Source of the DNA: Polyangium aurulentum
GTDB taxonomy: Bacteria > Myxococcota_A > Polyangia > Polyangiales > Polyangiaceae
Assembly (NCBI GenBank): GCA_945875545.1
Contig: CAMCKZ010000022.1
Span: 1-40,079, forward strand
DNA: 40,079 nucleotides
Direction: 5' to 3'
Below the pieces are notes generated by a model. The model did no database searches and was not told the DNA's origin. It saw only the letters and a program-made list of their open reading frames with translations. Position 1 is the stretch's first letter. The number at the start of each line of letters is the position of its first letter. Below, piece by piece: positions 32,336 to 40,079 of this stretch. The position numbers and the translations under genes were made by a program.

Positions 32336-33306
32336 CGCTTGGCACCGAGCGAGTAAGGCTTCGCGGGTGGCACCCAGCGCATGCGCCTAAGGCGCTGAAC
32401 GAGGTCGTCGAGGCTCACGGCCGCCGGTGACTCGGTGAGTTTCAACGCGAAGGCCACGAGCGACACAACCTCGCGCGGCGCCACGCCAAGACCGCGAAAG
32501 TGGCGCACCGTCAGGGTGTCGCCGTTGCGTTTGGCAAGGCGCTGCCCATTGGCGCCGAGCGCCAGGGGCAGGTGCAAATACCTGGGCGTGGGCAGGCCAA
32601 GGAGGCGCTGCACGTGAACTTGGCGCGGGGTTGACGCCAGCAAGTCGTCGCCGCGCACCACCAAGTTGATGTTCATCGTGGCGTCGTCGATGGCGGTGGC
32701 AAATTGGTACGAATAAACGCCGTCGGCGCGGCGCAGAACGAAGTCGCCGAACTGCTTGACGATGTCTTGGGTGACCCCGCCGCGAAGCACATCACGCACC
32801 TCCACGGGCGCGACCCCCGTGAGATCGAGGCGCAACGACGACAGGCGCTTGGCGTCGCGGATCTCGTGGCGACGCCTGCAAGTACCTGGGTAGACCGTCT
32901 CTTCGCCCGGGTGCGGGGCCACGGCGGCGCGGGCGATTTCGGCGCGCGAACAATCGCACGGATAGATGCGACCAACTCGTCGCAATTCGTCGAGGCAGCG
33001 GGCGTAAAGCTCCGCGCGCTTGCTCTGAAAGGGCGAACCGAGCTCCACGGATTCCACCGGCCCGGGGCCCTCTTCCCAATCGAGACCGAGCCACCGAAGG
33101 TCTTCGAGGATGCGATCGACGCAGCCGGGCACCGCGCGGGTCACGTCCAAGTCGTCGATCCGGACGACGAACTTTCCGCCGGTCATGCGGGCAAAAAGCC
33201 ACGATATGAGCGCGACGCTCACGCCGCCCAGGTGCAAGTCACCGGAAGGCGTGGGTGCGAAACGTGTTCGCAACGGTTGCTCAAAGAGCTCGACGGGAAG
33301 CGACAT
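32332..33306 (-). CDS. gluQ: Glutamyl-Q tRNA(Asp) synthetase
   Basis: A truncated paralogue of GluRS lacking the anticodon domain; it attaches Glu to the queuosine base of tRNA-Asp. The 324-residue length fits GluQRS (about 290-320), not GluRS (about 480). Motifs: HIGH-type RFAPTPSGDLHLGG, zinc-binding YPCDCSRAEI with a later YPGTCRR (CxC...Y...C), IDDLDVTR, and KMSKS-equivalent RLAKRNGD. It is the last gene of the arginine operon; its ATG shares one base with the argF stop (TAATG), so translation is likely coupled. No functional link to arginine synthesis is obvious. The stop overlaps the convergent CLC gene by 4 bases. Confidence 0.94.
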   Translation of the reverse strand: MSLPVELFEQPLRTRFAPTPSGDLHLGGVSVALISWLFARMTGGKFVVRIDDLDVTRAVPGCVDRILEDLRWLGLDWEEGPGPVESVELGSPFQSKRAELYARCLDELRRVGRIYPCDCSRAEIARAAVAPHPGEETVYPGTCRRRHEIRDAKRLSSLRLDLTGVAPVEVRDVLRGGVTQDIVKQFGDFVLRRADGVYSYQFATAIDDATMNINLVVRGDDLLASTPRQVHVQRLLGLPTPRYLHLPLALGANGQRLAKRNGDTLTVRHFRGLGVAPREVVSLVAFALKLTESPAAVSLDDLVQRLRRMRWVPPAKPYSLGAKR

Positions 33307-34223
33307 TAGGCCAGGAGGAAAGTGAGGAGCGCCTTCTGGCTGTGCAGGCGATTTTCAGCCTGGTCGAAGATACGCGACTTCGGCCCTTCCATGACCGCAC
33401 TCTCTATCTCTTCGCCTCGATGGGCCGGCAAACAATGCAGCACGACCGCGTCGCTTTCGGCGTGTTCCAGCAGCTCTCCCGTGACGGTGTAGCCTGCAAA
33501 CGCCTGGAGCCGCCGCGCTGTCTCGTCTTCTTGACCCATGCTCGTCCACACGTCGGTGTTCACAATGCGCGAGCCCGTCATGGCCTCCCGCGGATTGCGT
33601 GTAAGCTGCACGTGGTTCCCGGCTTCAATCACTTCATGGGCCGGGGGATCGAAGCCCTCGGGTGTGGCCAGCGCCAGCGTAAAACCAAGGATTCGTGCCG
33701 CCTCGATCCACGAGCGGGCCATGTTGCTGGAGCCGTCGCCGATGAACGCGCATCGAAGCTTGCTCCAGTCCAAGAGCTCGCCGCGGGCCCGAAACACCTC
33801 TTCGACGGTCATCAGATCCGCGAGCAGTTGCACCGGATGCGCGTCGTCGGTGAGGGCATTGATGACGGGCACCTTCGCGATGCACATCTCCTCGAAACGC
33901 GCGGTCGTGGTGGTGCGAAAAACGATGGCCTGGCAGTAACCCGCCAAGACCCGCGCCGTGTCGCGCACGGGCTCGCCGCGCCCCATCTGGGAGCCCTGGG
34001 TGGTGACCACGACGGGAATGCCTCCCAGCTCCGCGACGCCAACCTCGAAACTAATGCGCGTCCGAGTGGACGCTTTTTCCATCACGATCGCGACGGCCTT
34101 GCCGTGAAGCGCCGCTCGGCCTCGGGCGCGGTCGGCCTTGAGGGCGTGAGCCTCGGCCAAAATGCTTTTGAGTTCGTCGACGGTCAGGCTCGAAAGCCTC
34201 GCAAAATCGCGCTTCGCAGTCAT
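33306..34223 (-). CDS. argF: Ornithine carbamoyltransferase
   Basis: Makes citrulline from ornithine and carbamoyl phosphate in the cytoplasm. The 305-residue length is typical. Carbamoyl-phosphate site S52-T53-R54-T55-R56 (EKASTRTRISFE), H129-P130-V-Q132 (DDAHPVQLLADL), and the ornithine-side H263-C264-L265-P266 (VLHCLPAHRGEEI) are all present, as is the DGxxNMARSW segment. Its ATG overlaps the argH stop as ATGA and its stop overlaps the gluQ start, placing it in the minus-strand arg operon. I found no AT-rich ARG box near it, but the operon promoter is further upstream. Confidence 0.97.
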   Translation of the reverse strand: MTAKRDFARLSSLTVDELKSILAEAHALKADRARGRAALHGKAVAIVMEKASTRTRISFEVGVAELGGIPVVVTTQGSQMGRGEPVRDTARVLAGYCQAIVFRTTTTARFEEMCIAKVPVINALTDDAHPVQLLADLMTVEEVFRARGELLDWSKLRCAFIGDGSSNMARSWIEAARILGFTLALATPEGFDPPAHEVIEAGNHVQLTRNPREAMTGSRIVNTDVWTSMGQEDETARRLQAFAGYTVTGELLEHAESDAVVLHCLPAHRGEEIESAVMEGPKSRIFDQAENRLHSQKALLTFLLA

Positions 34224-35680
34224 CGCATCTCCAGGGGAACGTGGGCCAAATGAGCAAGTAGGGCATCGAGGCGAGGAACCAGCTGCGCCCGATCGTGAAG
34301 CCTTCCGGCGAGGAGTTGAAGCTCGTCGAGAGACCGGAGCACCGCCTTCGGCCCCGTGCCGCCGTAACTCTCCTTTGCCAAAATAGCCCGGCGAGGGTCA
34401 AGAACGTTCATGCAGTCTGCATCAAGTTCCGGGTGCACGTCGCGAACGTCGTCGAGGCTGAGGGCCGACAGGTGCACGCCTTGAGATGTGGCGCGGCGCA
34501 CAAGTTCGCCGGAGGCTTTGTAAGCTTCGCGAAAGGGCACTCCCTTGCGCACGAGAGCCTCGGCCAAGTCCGTCGATTGGGTGAATCCGTCGGCCAGCGC
34601 GGCCTCTCCGCGGTCCCCGCGGAAGTGCACATGATCGAGGCACAGATCGACCGCCCGCATGCACGCGGCAAGGGTGGGCCCCGTGGAAAGCACCGGCACG
34701 CGGTCCTCCTGTTGGTCGCGGTTGTAGCCCGAGGGCAAGCCCTTCACGAGCGTCAACAGGTGCACGACATTCGCAATTCCCGTCGCGGTCTTGCCGCGAA
34801 GCAGTTCGAAAATATCGGGATTCTTTTTTTGAGGCATCATCGACGACCCGGTGGATACCGCCGGATCAAGGGTCACGAGGGCGTATTCTGCCGAGGCGTA
34901 ATCCACGAGATCCGACGAGAGCTTGCCGAGCGCGAGAAGAACGCGTGCCCCGGCCCACGCCCAGTCCAACGCGAAATCGCGGTCGCCCGTCGTGTCGAGG
35001 GCGTTGCGCGTGGGGCCGTCAAACGCGAGGATCGACGCCACCAAGTGGCGGTCTGTGGGCAACGACGTGCCGCTGCACGCGCCACTTCCGAGGGGGCAAA
35101 GGCGCGTGCGATCCAGCACGAACGCGAGGGTCTCGCCGGCGCGAAGGAGTGCGCTTGCCCAGCTCGCCACCAGGAATGCCGCACTGATGGGCTGCGCCCG
35201 TTGCCGATGGGTGAAGGCAGGAATCGGGAGGGCCACGAGGGGCCGCGCCATGGCGATCAAACGCCGAGCCAAGTCCGCCAGTTCTTCGAGCCGCCGCGCC
35301 GCCTGATCACGCACGTGAAGCGTCAGATCGAGCGCGACTTGGTCGTTGCGACTGCGTGCAGTATGCAAGCGACCCGCGACGGCCCCGAGCCGCCGCCCGA
35401 GTTCCGCCTCGACGGCCATGTGGATGTCCTCTTCGCCCACCGGAAGCGCCAAACGAGACGCCTCCGCATCGTGAAATAGTGCGACCAACTGGTCGCGAAG
35501 TTCTTGCGCATCGGCCACGGGGATGAGACCGGTACGCGCAAGCATGGTCACGTGGGCGGCGCTTCCGAGCAGATCTTCGCGCGCGAAGGAGAGATCGTGG
35601 CCGTACGAGGACGACCACTGAACGAGTTCCGGGAGCATGCCGTCGAGGCCCGTGGCACCGGTTCTTGCGATGGTAGACAT
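34220..35680 (-). CDS. argH: Argininosuccinate lyase
   Basis: Cleaves argininosuccinate to arginine and fumarate, the last biosynthetic step. The 486-residue protein has the fumarase-superfamily signature with catalytic Ser279/Ser280 (TGSSMMPQKKNPD), plus TARSRNDQVALDL, HRQRAQPISAAF and GDRDFALDWAWAGA. The N-terminus (MSTIARTGATGLDGMLPELV) is shorter than usual lyases that begin with W-GGRF, but the core is complete. argG is not in the window. It is preceded by a 119-bp gap holding a GC-rich hairpin, and its stop overlaps argF by 4 bases. Confidence 0.96.
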   Translation of the reverse strand: MSTIARTGATGLDGMLPELVQWSSSYGHDLSFAREDLLGSAAHVTMLARTGLIPVADAQELRDQLVALFHDAEASRLALPVGEEDIHMAVEAELGRRLGAVAGRLHTARSRNDQVALDLTLHVRDQAARRLEELADLARRLIAMARPLVALPIPAFTHRQRAQPISAAFLVASWASALLRAGETLAFVLDRTRLCPLGSGACSGTSLPTDRHLVASILAFDGPTRNALDTTGDRDFALDWAWAGARVLLALGKLSSDLVDYASAEYALVTLDPAVSTGSSMMPQKKNPDIFELLRGKTATGIANVVHLLTLVKGLPSGYNRDQQEDRVPVLSTGPTLAACMRAVDLCLDHVHFRGDRGEAALADGFTQSTDLAEALVRKGVPFREAYKASGELVRRATSQGVHLSALSLDDVRDVHPELDADCMNVLDPRRAILAKESYGGTGPKAVLRSLDELQLLAGRLHDRAQLVPRLDALLAHLAHVPLEMR

Positions 35681-35790
35681 GGTTCGGTTCTAGAGCGGTT
35701 TTCGTCCGGATGGAGAGCATCGGGACATTCGAGCGACGAAATCAGCTCTCGAAAATCGGCGGGAGCCGCCTCGGAGGAGCTGGGGAGCCG

Positions 35791-35810
35791 CGGCGGCGTC
35801 TATGCCGCCG
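35791..35810 (-). promoter_or_regulatory. GC-rich 7-bp hairpin at the argJ-fusion stop
   Basis: CGGCGGC (35791-35797) pairs with GCCGCCG (35804-35810) around a 6-base loop that overlaps the stop codon of the ArgJ fusion. There is no T-run, so it is not an intrinsic terminator. It could stabilise the 3' end of the upstream message or tune argH expression. Confidence 0.4.
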
Positions 35811-37920
35811 AAAAGGGCGGTAATGTTGGGAAACCGCGAGGCTGAATGAGGGTACCCACGCCGCGATCCGTGAAGAGTTCGGCGATGAGCGTGTGGGGCA
35901 GGCGGCCGTCGATGATGTGCACCGCATGCACGCCGTGGCGAAGAGCGGCGAGGGCTGCGTGGACCACCCGCAAGAGCGCGGGGTGGATGCCTCCGGAGCG
36001 GAGGCGATCGGCCAGGGTGTCGTCGTGCAACGAAACGATGAGCTCGCCGTCGAAGGTAAGGCCCGGCGCGTCGACGAGGATGATGAGCTTGTCGGCGCGA
36101 ACGGCGGCGGCCACATGGGCCCCGAGCTCCGCGGGGTCGACAAGATGTTGCGACCCGTCGTCTGCAACACCGACGGGCGATACGACGGGCACGTAGCCCT
36201 TGCCGAGAAGCACCTCCAGCGCGCCTGCGCGAACCGCGTGAACCGTGTTCCCATCGGCACGCTCTTCGGCCGTGACGAAAGCGCGCACCACGCCGCCCTC
36301 CCGCCCGCAGATACCGATGGCGTGTGCGTGGTGCTGATTGAGTGCGGCGACAAACGCTGGGCCCGTTTGCGCCTCAAGAAGCGTGTCCACGGCATCGCGC
36401 GGACCGCCTGCGGCCTGTTCCCCGTGGGCATCCTGGGCGTCCAACGCGCGCTCTGCGCCCGGACTCTCAAAAATCGCATGCACAGCCGGGGGATAGCCGT
36501 GAACCACGAGAGGCAATACGCCTGCACTCTGCAGCAAACTGACATCGCTTGCGAGGGTGGCCGCCAGGGCAGGGCGGGAGAGCGCGGAGCCTACCCAGGC
36601 AATCACGACGCGGCGATTGGCGAACTTCGCAATGTAGGAAAGGGCCTCCACGAGAATCGCGCGCTTCAGCGCCGGGCTGTAATTGCCGATGCGGTCGTCG
36701 CGGGTGATGGTGCCGTCGCTCGAAGCCTGCGTGAAAGAGGCGTAGTCCCCGTTGATCTTCACGTAGTCGTAACTGAGGTCGCAGCCCCACGCGCGGCCCG
36801 AGCCGGCGTCGCCGCCGAGCGCGATTTCAACGAGCACCAGAGGGTCGCGCATGCGCTTGCGCAGACTCGGCGAATCGAAGGCCACGGCGACCCCGTACGC
36901 AAACACCTGAATGCCTGCAATCTGCACGCAAATGGCCTGAAGCTCGACGGGGAGATTGTCGCGACCAATGCGCGCGCCGAGGGCGGCGACGACGCGCCCC
37001 CAGTTTGGGTCCGAGCCAAATAGCGCGGCTTTTACCAGGTTGTCGCCTGCCACAGCCCGCGCGAGATTTCGTGCGATGTCGTCGCTGGCAGCCCCGCGCA
37101 CGGTGACGTCGAGGCGCCGCGTGGCACCCTCTCCGTCTTCGGCGAGCTCGCCGCAAAGCTCTTGGGCCATGCCCTCAAGGATCGACTCCAACTGAAGTTC
37201 TTCGGGGCTCCCGCTGGCGATGGCGGCGTGCCCAGCGAGCCCACTGGCGAGAAGAAGTATCGCGTCGTTGGTGCTTTGAGAGCCGTCGAGATCGAGCTGC
37301 TCGAAGGTTCTTGCGCACACGCGCCCGAGGACCGCATCGAGCACAGCGGGGGGGACGTGCGCGTCGGTCGTGAAGACGACCAAGACGGTGGCCAAAGATG
37401 GTGCGACCATTCCGCTACCTTTTGCGATAGCTGCAAACTGCACGGATCGCCCGCCGATGGTTGCCTCGCGCAGGGCGAGCTTTACCCGCGTGTCGGTGGT
37501 CAGAATGGCCTCCGCGGCCGCTGCGAGATGGGGGCTCCGTGATTCGACCAATTCGCGCGATGCGGCGAGCAATTTATCGACGGGCCAACGCACCCCGATG
37601 ACGCCCGTCGCGGCACAAACGACGGCCTCGTGAGGCACGCGAAGCTCGTCGGCCACGCGTGCGCACACGGCGCGGCAGTCTTCAATGCCCTCGGCCCCGG
37701 TCAACGCGTTTGCGTTCCCGCTCGTGATCACCAAGGCGCGAAAGGCCGACGATGGAAACCGCGCGCGCGCATCGAGCACAGGGGCGGCGGCAGCGGCGTT
37801 TCGTGTAAATCGCGCGGCAGCCGAGCAGGGCACTTCTGCCGCGATGAGGGCGAAGTCTTTCCGTGACGCCTTGATGCCCGCGTGAATGCCCGAGAAGAGG
37901 AAGCCCCGGGGCGCCTTCAT
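35800..37920 (-). CDS. argJ: ArgJ fused to a degenerate ArgB (acetylglutamate kinase-like) domain
   Basis: A 706-residue fusion. Residues 1-415 are ArgJ (ornithine/glutamate acetyltransferase): KGSGMVAPSLAT with self-cleavage and catalytic Thr178 (Ala-Thr bond), FEQLDLDGSQSTNDA, GSDPNWGRV, and the C-terminal SYDYVKINGDYAS. Residues about 425-706 are an amino-acid-kinase domain that looks like ArgB but lacks its catalytic residues: VVIKxGG is VVIAWVGS (Ala441), HGGG is HGYP (474-477), NxNAD is LVDPA (593-597), and the GGMxxK lysine is missing (GGIHPALLR). It keeps the N-terminal helix (ALKRAILVEALSYIAKF) and VHIIDGRLPHTLIAELFTDR followed by GVGTLI. I infer an inactive, possibly arginine-sensing domain. 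Start ATG 37920 overlaps the argC stop. The ArgJ call is firm. Confidence 0.92.
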   Translation of the reverse strand: MKAPRGFLFSGIHAGIKASRKDFALIAAEVPCSAAARFTRNAAAAAPVLDARARFPSSAFRALVITSGNANALTGAEGIEDCRAVCARVADELRVPHEAVVCAATGVIGVRWPVDKLLAASRELVESRSPHLAAAAEAILTTDTRVKLALREATIGGRSVQFAAIAKGSGMVAPSLATVLVVFTTDAHVPPAVLDAVLGRVCARTFEQLDLDGSQSTNDAILLLASGLAGHAAIASGSPEELQLESILEGMAQELCGELAEDGEGATRRLDVTVRGAASDDIARNLARAVAGDNLVKAALFGSDPNWGRVVAALGARIGRDNLPVELQAICVQIAGIQVFAYGVAVAFDSPSLRKRMRDPLVLVEIALGGDAGSGRAWGCDLSYDYVKINGDYASFTQASSDGTITRDDRIGNYSPALKRAILVEALSYIAKFANRRVVIAWVGSALSRPALAATLASDVSLLQSAGVLPLVVHGYPPAVHAIFESPGAERALDAQDAHGEQAAGGPRDAVDTLLEAQTGPAFVAALNQHHAHAIGICGREGGVVRAFVTAEERADGNTVHAVRAGALEVLLGKGYVPVVSPVGVADDGSQHLVDPAELGAHVAAAVRADKLIILVDAPGLTFDGELIVSLHDDTLADRLRSGGIHPALLRVVHAALAALRHGVHAVHIIDGRLPHTLIAELFTDRGVGTLIQPRGFPTLPPFSAA

Positions 37921-38969
37921 GGGGCAAAGCGCATCAGTGTATCGAGACCCGCAGTCTCAGCAAATCCGCAGGCAAGGTTCATGTTTTGCACGGCTTGGCC
38001 CGCGGCACCTTTGACGAGGTTGTCGATGGCACCGATCGTGACGACTGCCTCGGCATTCGCCTCGACGCCCACGTAGGCAAGATTGGTGCCCGCGACGGCC
38101 TTGATCGTGACGTGAGCCGCGTCGACGACGCGCACGAAGGGCTTGTTCTTGTACGCCTCGCGAAGAACAGCGACCAGTTCGTCGCGTTTTACGCCGGCCT
38201 TGGGACGCAAGTAGGACGTCGTCAACAGGCCGCGCCGCAACGGCAAAAGGTGAGGCACGAAGGTGACCGCCGAGCGCCCCGCGTGGCGCGCGAGGCCGAG
38301 GGCAATCTCGGGGCTGTGTTGGTGCGTGAGGACCTTGTACGCGCGCAAATCGCCCGCCACCTCACAGAAGGCGAAGTCGTCTTTGGCCTGGCGGCCCGCA
38401 CCACTTGTGCCGCTCTTGGCATCAACGATCACGTGACCCGGCTCCACGAGCCCCGAAGCGAGCAGGGGCGCTGTGCTCAAGAGTGCCGCGGTGGCGTAGC
38501 ACCCGGGATTTGCGATGATGCGGGAGCTCGGAGGTGGCGCGCCAAACAGCTCCGGCAGACCGTAGTGCGCGGCCGTGAGAAGGTCTGGGCGCGGGTGATG
38601 GAAACCGTAATACGCGACGTAGTCGTCTTGTGTTTCAAGACGAAACGCGCCGGAGAGATCCACGATGCGGGCCGTCGATGACTGCAAAATGCGCGGCGCA
38701 AGATCCACGGACACGGCGGCGCTTGTGGCGAGGAACACCAGGTCAACGTCTGCGCTGCGCGCAAGGGCGGCGGCGTTTTCGATGAAGGTGAGACCCAAAA
38801 GGCCCCGCGCGAGGGGCTGGAGGGCGTCTGCCACCGCTTCGCCTCGACGCTTATCGGAGGTGCAGAAAGCCACGTCAACGCCGGGATGCGAGGCAAGAAC
38901 CGCCGTCAGGACGCTCCCCGAATACCCGGACGCGCCGACCACACCCACGCGAAGTTTGGGAGAAGCCAC
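37917..38969 (-). CDS. argC: N-acetyl-gamma-glutamyl-phosphate reductase
   Basis: Reduces N-acetylglutamyl phosphate to the semialdehyde with NADPH. The 350-residue protein has the Rossmann start VGVVGASGYSGSVL, active-site Cys157 in ANPGCYATAAL, KSGTSGAGRQAK and the C-terminal GAIDNLVKGAAGQAVQNMN. The start is a GTG at 38969. It overlaps the ArgJ fusion by 4 bases (ATGA) and follows the small membrane ORF by 12 bp. Its substrate is made by acetylglutamate kinase; since the fused kinase-like domain looks inactive, a functional argB should exist elsewhere in the genome. Confidence 0.97.
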   Translation of the reverse strand: MASPKLRVGVVGASGYSGSVLTAVLASHPGVDVAFCTSDKRRGEAVADALQPLARGLLGLTFIENAAALARSADVDLVFLATSAAVSVDLAPRILQSSTARIVDLSGAFRLETQDDYVAYYGFHHPRPDLLTAAHYGLPELFGAPPPSSRIIANPGCYATAALLSTAPLLASGLVEPGHVIVDAKSGTSGAGRQAKDDFAFCEVAGDLRAYKVLTHQHSPEIALGLARHAGRSAVTFVPHLLPLRRGLLTTSYLRPKAGVKRDELVAVLREAYKNKPFVRVVDAAHVTIKAVAGTNLAYVGVEANAEAVVTIGAIDNLVKGAAGQAVQNMNLACGFAETAGLDTLMRFAP

Positions 38970-38981
38970 CGCGTCTCGGTC

Positions 38982-39149
38982 CTAATGGGCGGCGGCGTCT
39001 GCGGGCGCGGCGGTTGCCGGGCCTGGGGGGGCATCTGCGGGCGCCCGTGTGGCGAACCACGTGCCGACCGCCAGGAAAAGAAAGAGGCCGAGCGCGGGCA
39101 GCCATGCGGGGGACGAAGGTTCCGTCTGCGGGTCTGAATCGTGCGCCAT
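38982..39149 (-). CDS. 55-residue single-pass membrane protein leading the arg operon
   Basis: From an ATG at 39149 with AAGGG just upstream, the short frame runs to a TAG at 38982, ending 12 bp before argC. It has an acidic/polar N-terminus (MAHDSDPQTEPSSP), a hydrophobic segment (AWLPALGLFLFLAVGTWFA, about residues 15-33), and an Ala/Pro-rich tail ending DAAAH. This is the layout of a small single-span membrane protein. Too short for most gene callers, it is supported by its ribosome-binding site, hydrophobic segment and tight spacing to argC. Function is unknown; a role in arginine regulation is speculative. Confidence 0.6.
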   Translation of the reverse strand: MAHDSDPQTEPSSPAWLPALGLFLFLAVGTWFATRAPADAPPGPATAAPADAAAH

Positions 39150-39182
39150 AGGTAGCCCTTACGCTGGTCGCGGGTTCTTTTC

Positions 39183-39202
39183 ACGCAGCTTTTTTTTTGC
39201 GT
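39183..39202. other. Inverted repeat flanking a poly-T tract
   Basis: ACGCA (39183-39187) and TGCGT (39198-39202) flank a loop containing nine T (poly-A on the minus strand). It lies upstream of the arg operon and the divergent PP2C gene. An 8-bp palindrome ACACGTGT (39206-39213) is adjacent. Both are candidate regulatory sites, without a recognised regulator. Confidence 0.4.
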
Positions 39203-39229
39203 CCACACGTGTTTCGCGCGGCGAGTTGA

Positions 39230-39235
39230 TTGACA
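39230..39235 (+). promoter_or_regulatory. Consensus -35 box candidate upstream of the PP2C gene
   Basis: A perfect TTGACA at 39230-39235, 65 bases before the PP2C start. The hexamer 17 bases downstream (GAGGCT, 39253-39258) is a poor -10, so this is only half a promoter by sequence. Confidence 0.25.
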
Positions 39236-39299
39236 GCGACGGCAAGCTGGGTGAGGCTTTCCGCTCGGCACGGTCACGTGCCTCAAGCGAGGAACGCCT

Positions 39300-40073
39300 T
39301 TGGGACAGCTGCGTATTGAAGCCGTTGGTGAGACGAACGTCGGCATGAAGCGCGGCCACAACGAAGACAACTTTGGTCTCGCCGAGACCCAAGGGCTCTA
39401 CGTCGTGGCCGACGGCATGGGAGGGCACGCCTCGGGCGAGGTCGCGAGCAAGATGGCCGTCGATGTGATGGTCGATTTTTTTGAGGCAACAGAGGCCGAT
39501 CCTGAGCGCACGTGGCCCTTCAAAATGGACCGGTCCCGGGGCTACGAAGAGAACCGCCTCGTTACCGCCGTGAAGCTCGCGAACTTGCGAATTTTTGAGA
39601 GCGCCCAGCGCGATCCTCGCCAGCGGGGCATGGGCACCACGCTCGTTTCGATCTTCACGGTCGAAGACGGCGTGTATGTGGCCCACGTAGGCGATTCGCG
39701 CGTTTATCGCGTTCGCGAAGGGGTCCTCGAGATGCTCACCGAAGACCACTCGCTCCTCAACGACTACATCAAGATGAAAAAGTTGACGGAAGAGGAGATC
39801 GCGAATTTTCCTCACAAGAACGTCATCGTTCGGGCCCTCGGAATGAAAGATGCGGTCAAGGTCGACACGCGCTTCGAGGCGTCCCGGGTGGGCGATACCT
39901 ACCTGCTCTGCAGCGACGGCCTCTCGGGGCCCGTCACCGACGACCAAATTCTCGCCATCATGACGAGTGCGCCCGACCTGAAAACGGCCGCATCGAACCT
40001 CATCGCCGCGGCCAACGCCAATGGCGGCCCCGACAACGTCACCGTCGTGCTCGCCCGCTGGGTGGCCGCGTAA
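39300..40073 (+). CDS. PP2C-family Ser/Thr protein phosphatase
   Basis: A metal-dependent phosphatase that removes phosphate from Ser/Thr, countering eukaryotic-type kinases. All 257 residues form one PP2C domain: RGHNEDNFGL, VVADGMGGHASGEVAS (metal-binding Asp), MGTTLVSIF, VAHVGDSRVYRVREG, LLCSDGLSG and NGGPDNVTVVL. Catalytic Asp residues are all present. The start is TTG at 39300, supported by GAGGA six bases upstream (39289-39293) and by the family N-terminus MGQLRIEAVGETNVGMKRGHN. No kinase gene is nearby in the window. It is divergent from the arg operon; no operon partner is visible to the right edge. Confidence 0.95.
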   Translation: MGQLRIEAVGETNVGMKRGHNEDNFGLAETQGLYVVADGMGGHASGEVASKMAVDVMVDFFEATEADPERTWPFKMDRSRGYEENRLVTAVKLANLRIFESAQRDPRQRGMGTTLVSIFTVEDGVYVAHVGDSRVYRVREGVLEMLTEDHSLLNDYIKMKKLTEEEIANFPHKNVIVRALGMKDAVKVDTRFEASRVGDTYLLCSDGLSGPVTDDQILAIMTSAPDLKTAASNLIAAANANGGPDNVTVVLARWVAA

Positions 40074-40079
40074 GTCCCA

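Noticed and set aside
35742-36545. Minus-strand alternative open frame overlapping the ArgJ-fusion C-terminus
   Set aside because: It is a different frame of the same strand, Ser/Arg-rich and unlike any protein; the ArgB-like frame has clear family similarity to its end, so a frameshift is not needed to explain the lost motifs.
1-40079. CRISPR arrays, insertion sequences, integrases, phage genes
   Set aside because: I found no regularly spaced repeats, transposase motifs or phage structural genes anywhere in the window.

Overview
The window is GC-rich and densely packed. It looks like the chromosome of a myxobacterium-like organism (Myxococcota, probably outside Myxococcus). That is an inference from the gene mix: NtrC-type response regulators, a PilZ protein with an Ala/Pro linker, paired DUF3857/transglutaminase proteins, a SUMF1-type lipoprotein and a PP2C phosphatase. 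I see no rRNA, CRISPR array, transposase, integrase or phage gene, and no gene-free stretch over 300 bp except 10985-11331, which holds tRNA-Ala and its terminator.

Layout. 1-477: start of a membrane glycosyltransferase running off the left edge. 625-3732: prfA, a HIT protein with a coupled unknown gene, and hrcA. 3824-5230: a LAS-type (extensin-like) lipoprotein and a Skp/OmpH chaperone, separated by a 13-bp tandem repeat. 5266-8839: XRE regulator, receiver protein, NtrC-type sigma54 activator and SUMF1-like lipoprotein, with no histidine kinase. 8917-12714: tRNA-Leu, aspS, tRNA-Ala with a clear terminator, and an aldehyde dehydrogenase lacking its general base. 12754-22181 (minus): a GH35-like glycosidase behind two tandem giant DUF3857/transglutaminase proteins, one with an intact Cys-His-Asp triad and one without the Cys. 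22292-24084: a UbiA/DPPR-synthase-like enzyme and a CPBP membrane protease behind a leader hairpin. 24185-26084: tdk and three small genes. 26198-30919: a PilZ protein next to a gluzincin/beta-propeller/outer-membrane-barrel fusion, and a HAD phosphatase. 31014-32335: tRNA-Ser and a CLC of the fluoride-exporter type.

32332-39149 (minus) is an arginine operon: a 55-residue membrane peptide, argC, argJ fused to an ArgB-like domain, argH, argF and gluQ. Most junctions are 1-4 base overlaps. A PP2C phosphatase (39300-40073) is divergent from it.

The most unusual object is the ArgJ fusion (35800-37920). Its C-terminal acetylglutamate-kinase-like domain has lost the phosphate-binding lysine, the glycine-rich HGGG turn, the NxNAD block and the second lysine. 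It keeps the N-terminal helix and the HIIDGR...ELFTDxGxGT segment that in arginine-sensitive kinases forms the hexamer and arginine site. The simplest reading is a pseudokinase arginine sensor fused to ArgJ; this is inference. Other degenerate-enzyme signals are the dead transglutaminase paralogue and the Glu-to-Phe aldehyde dehydrogenase.
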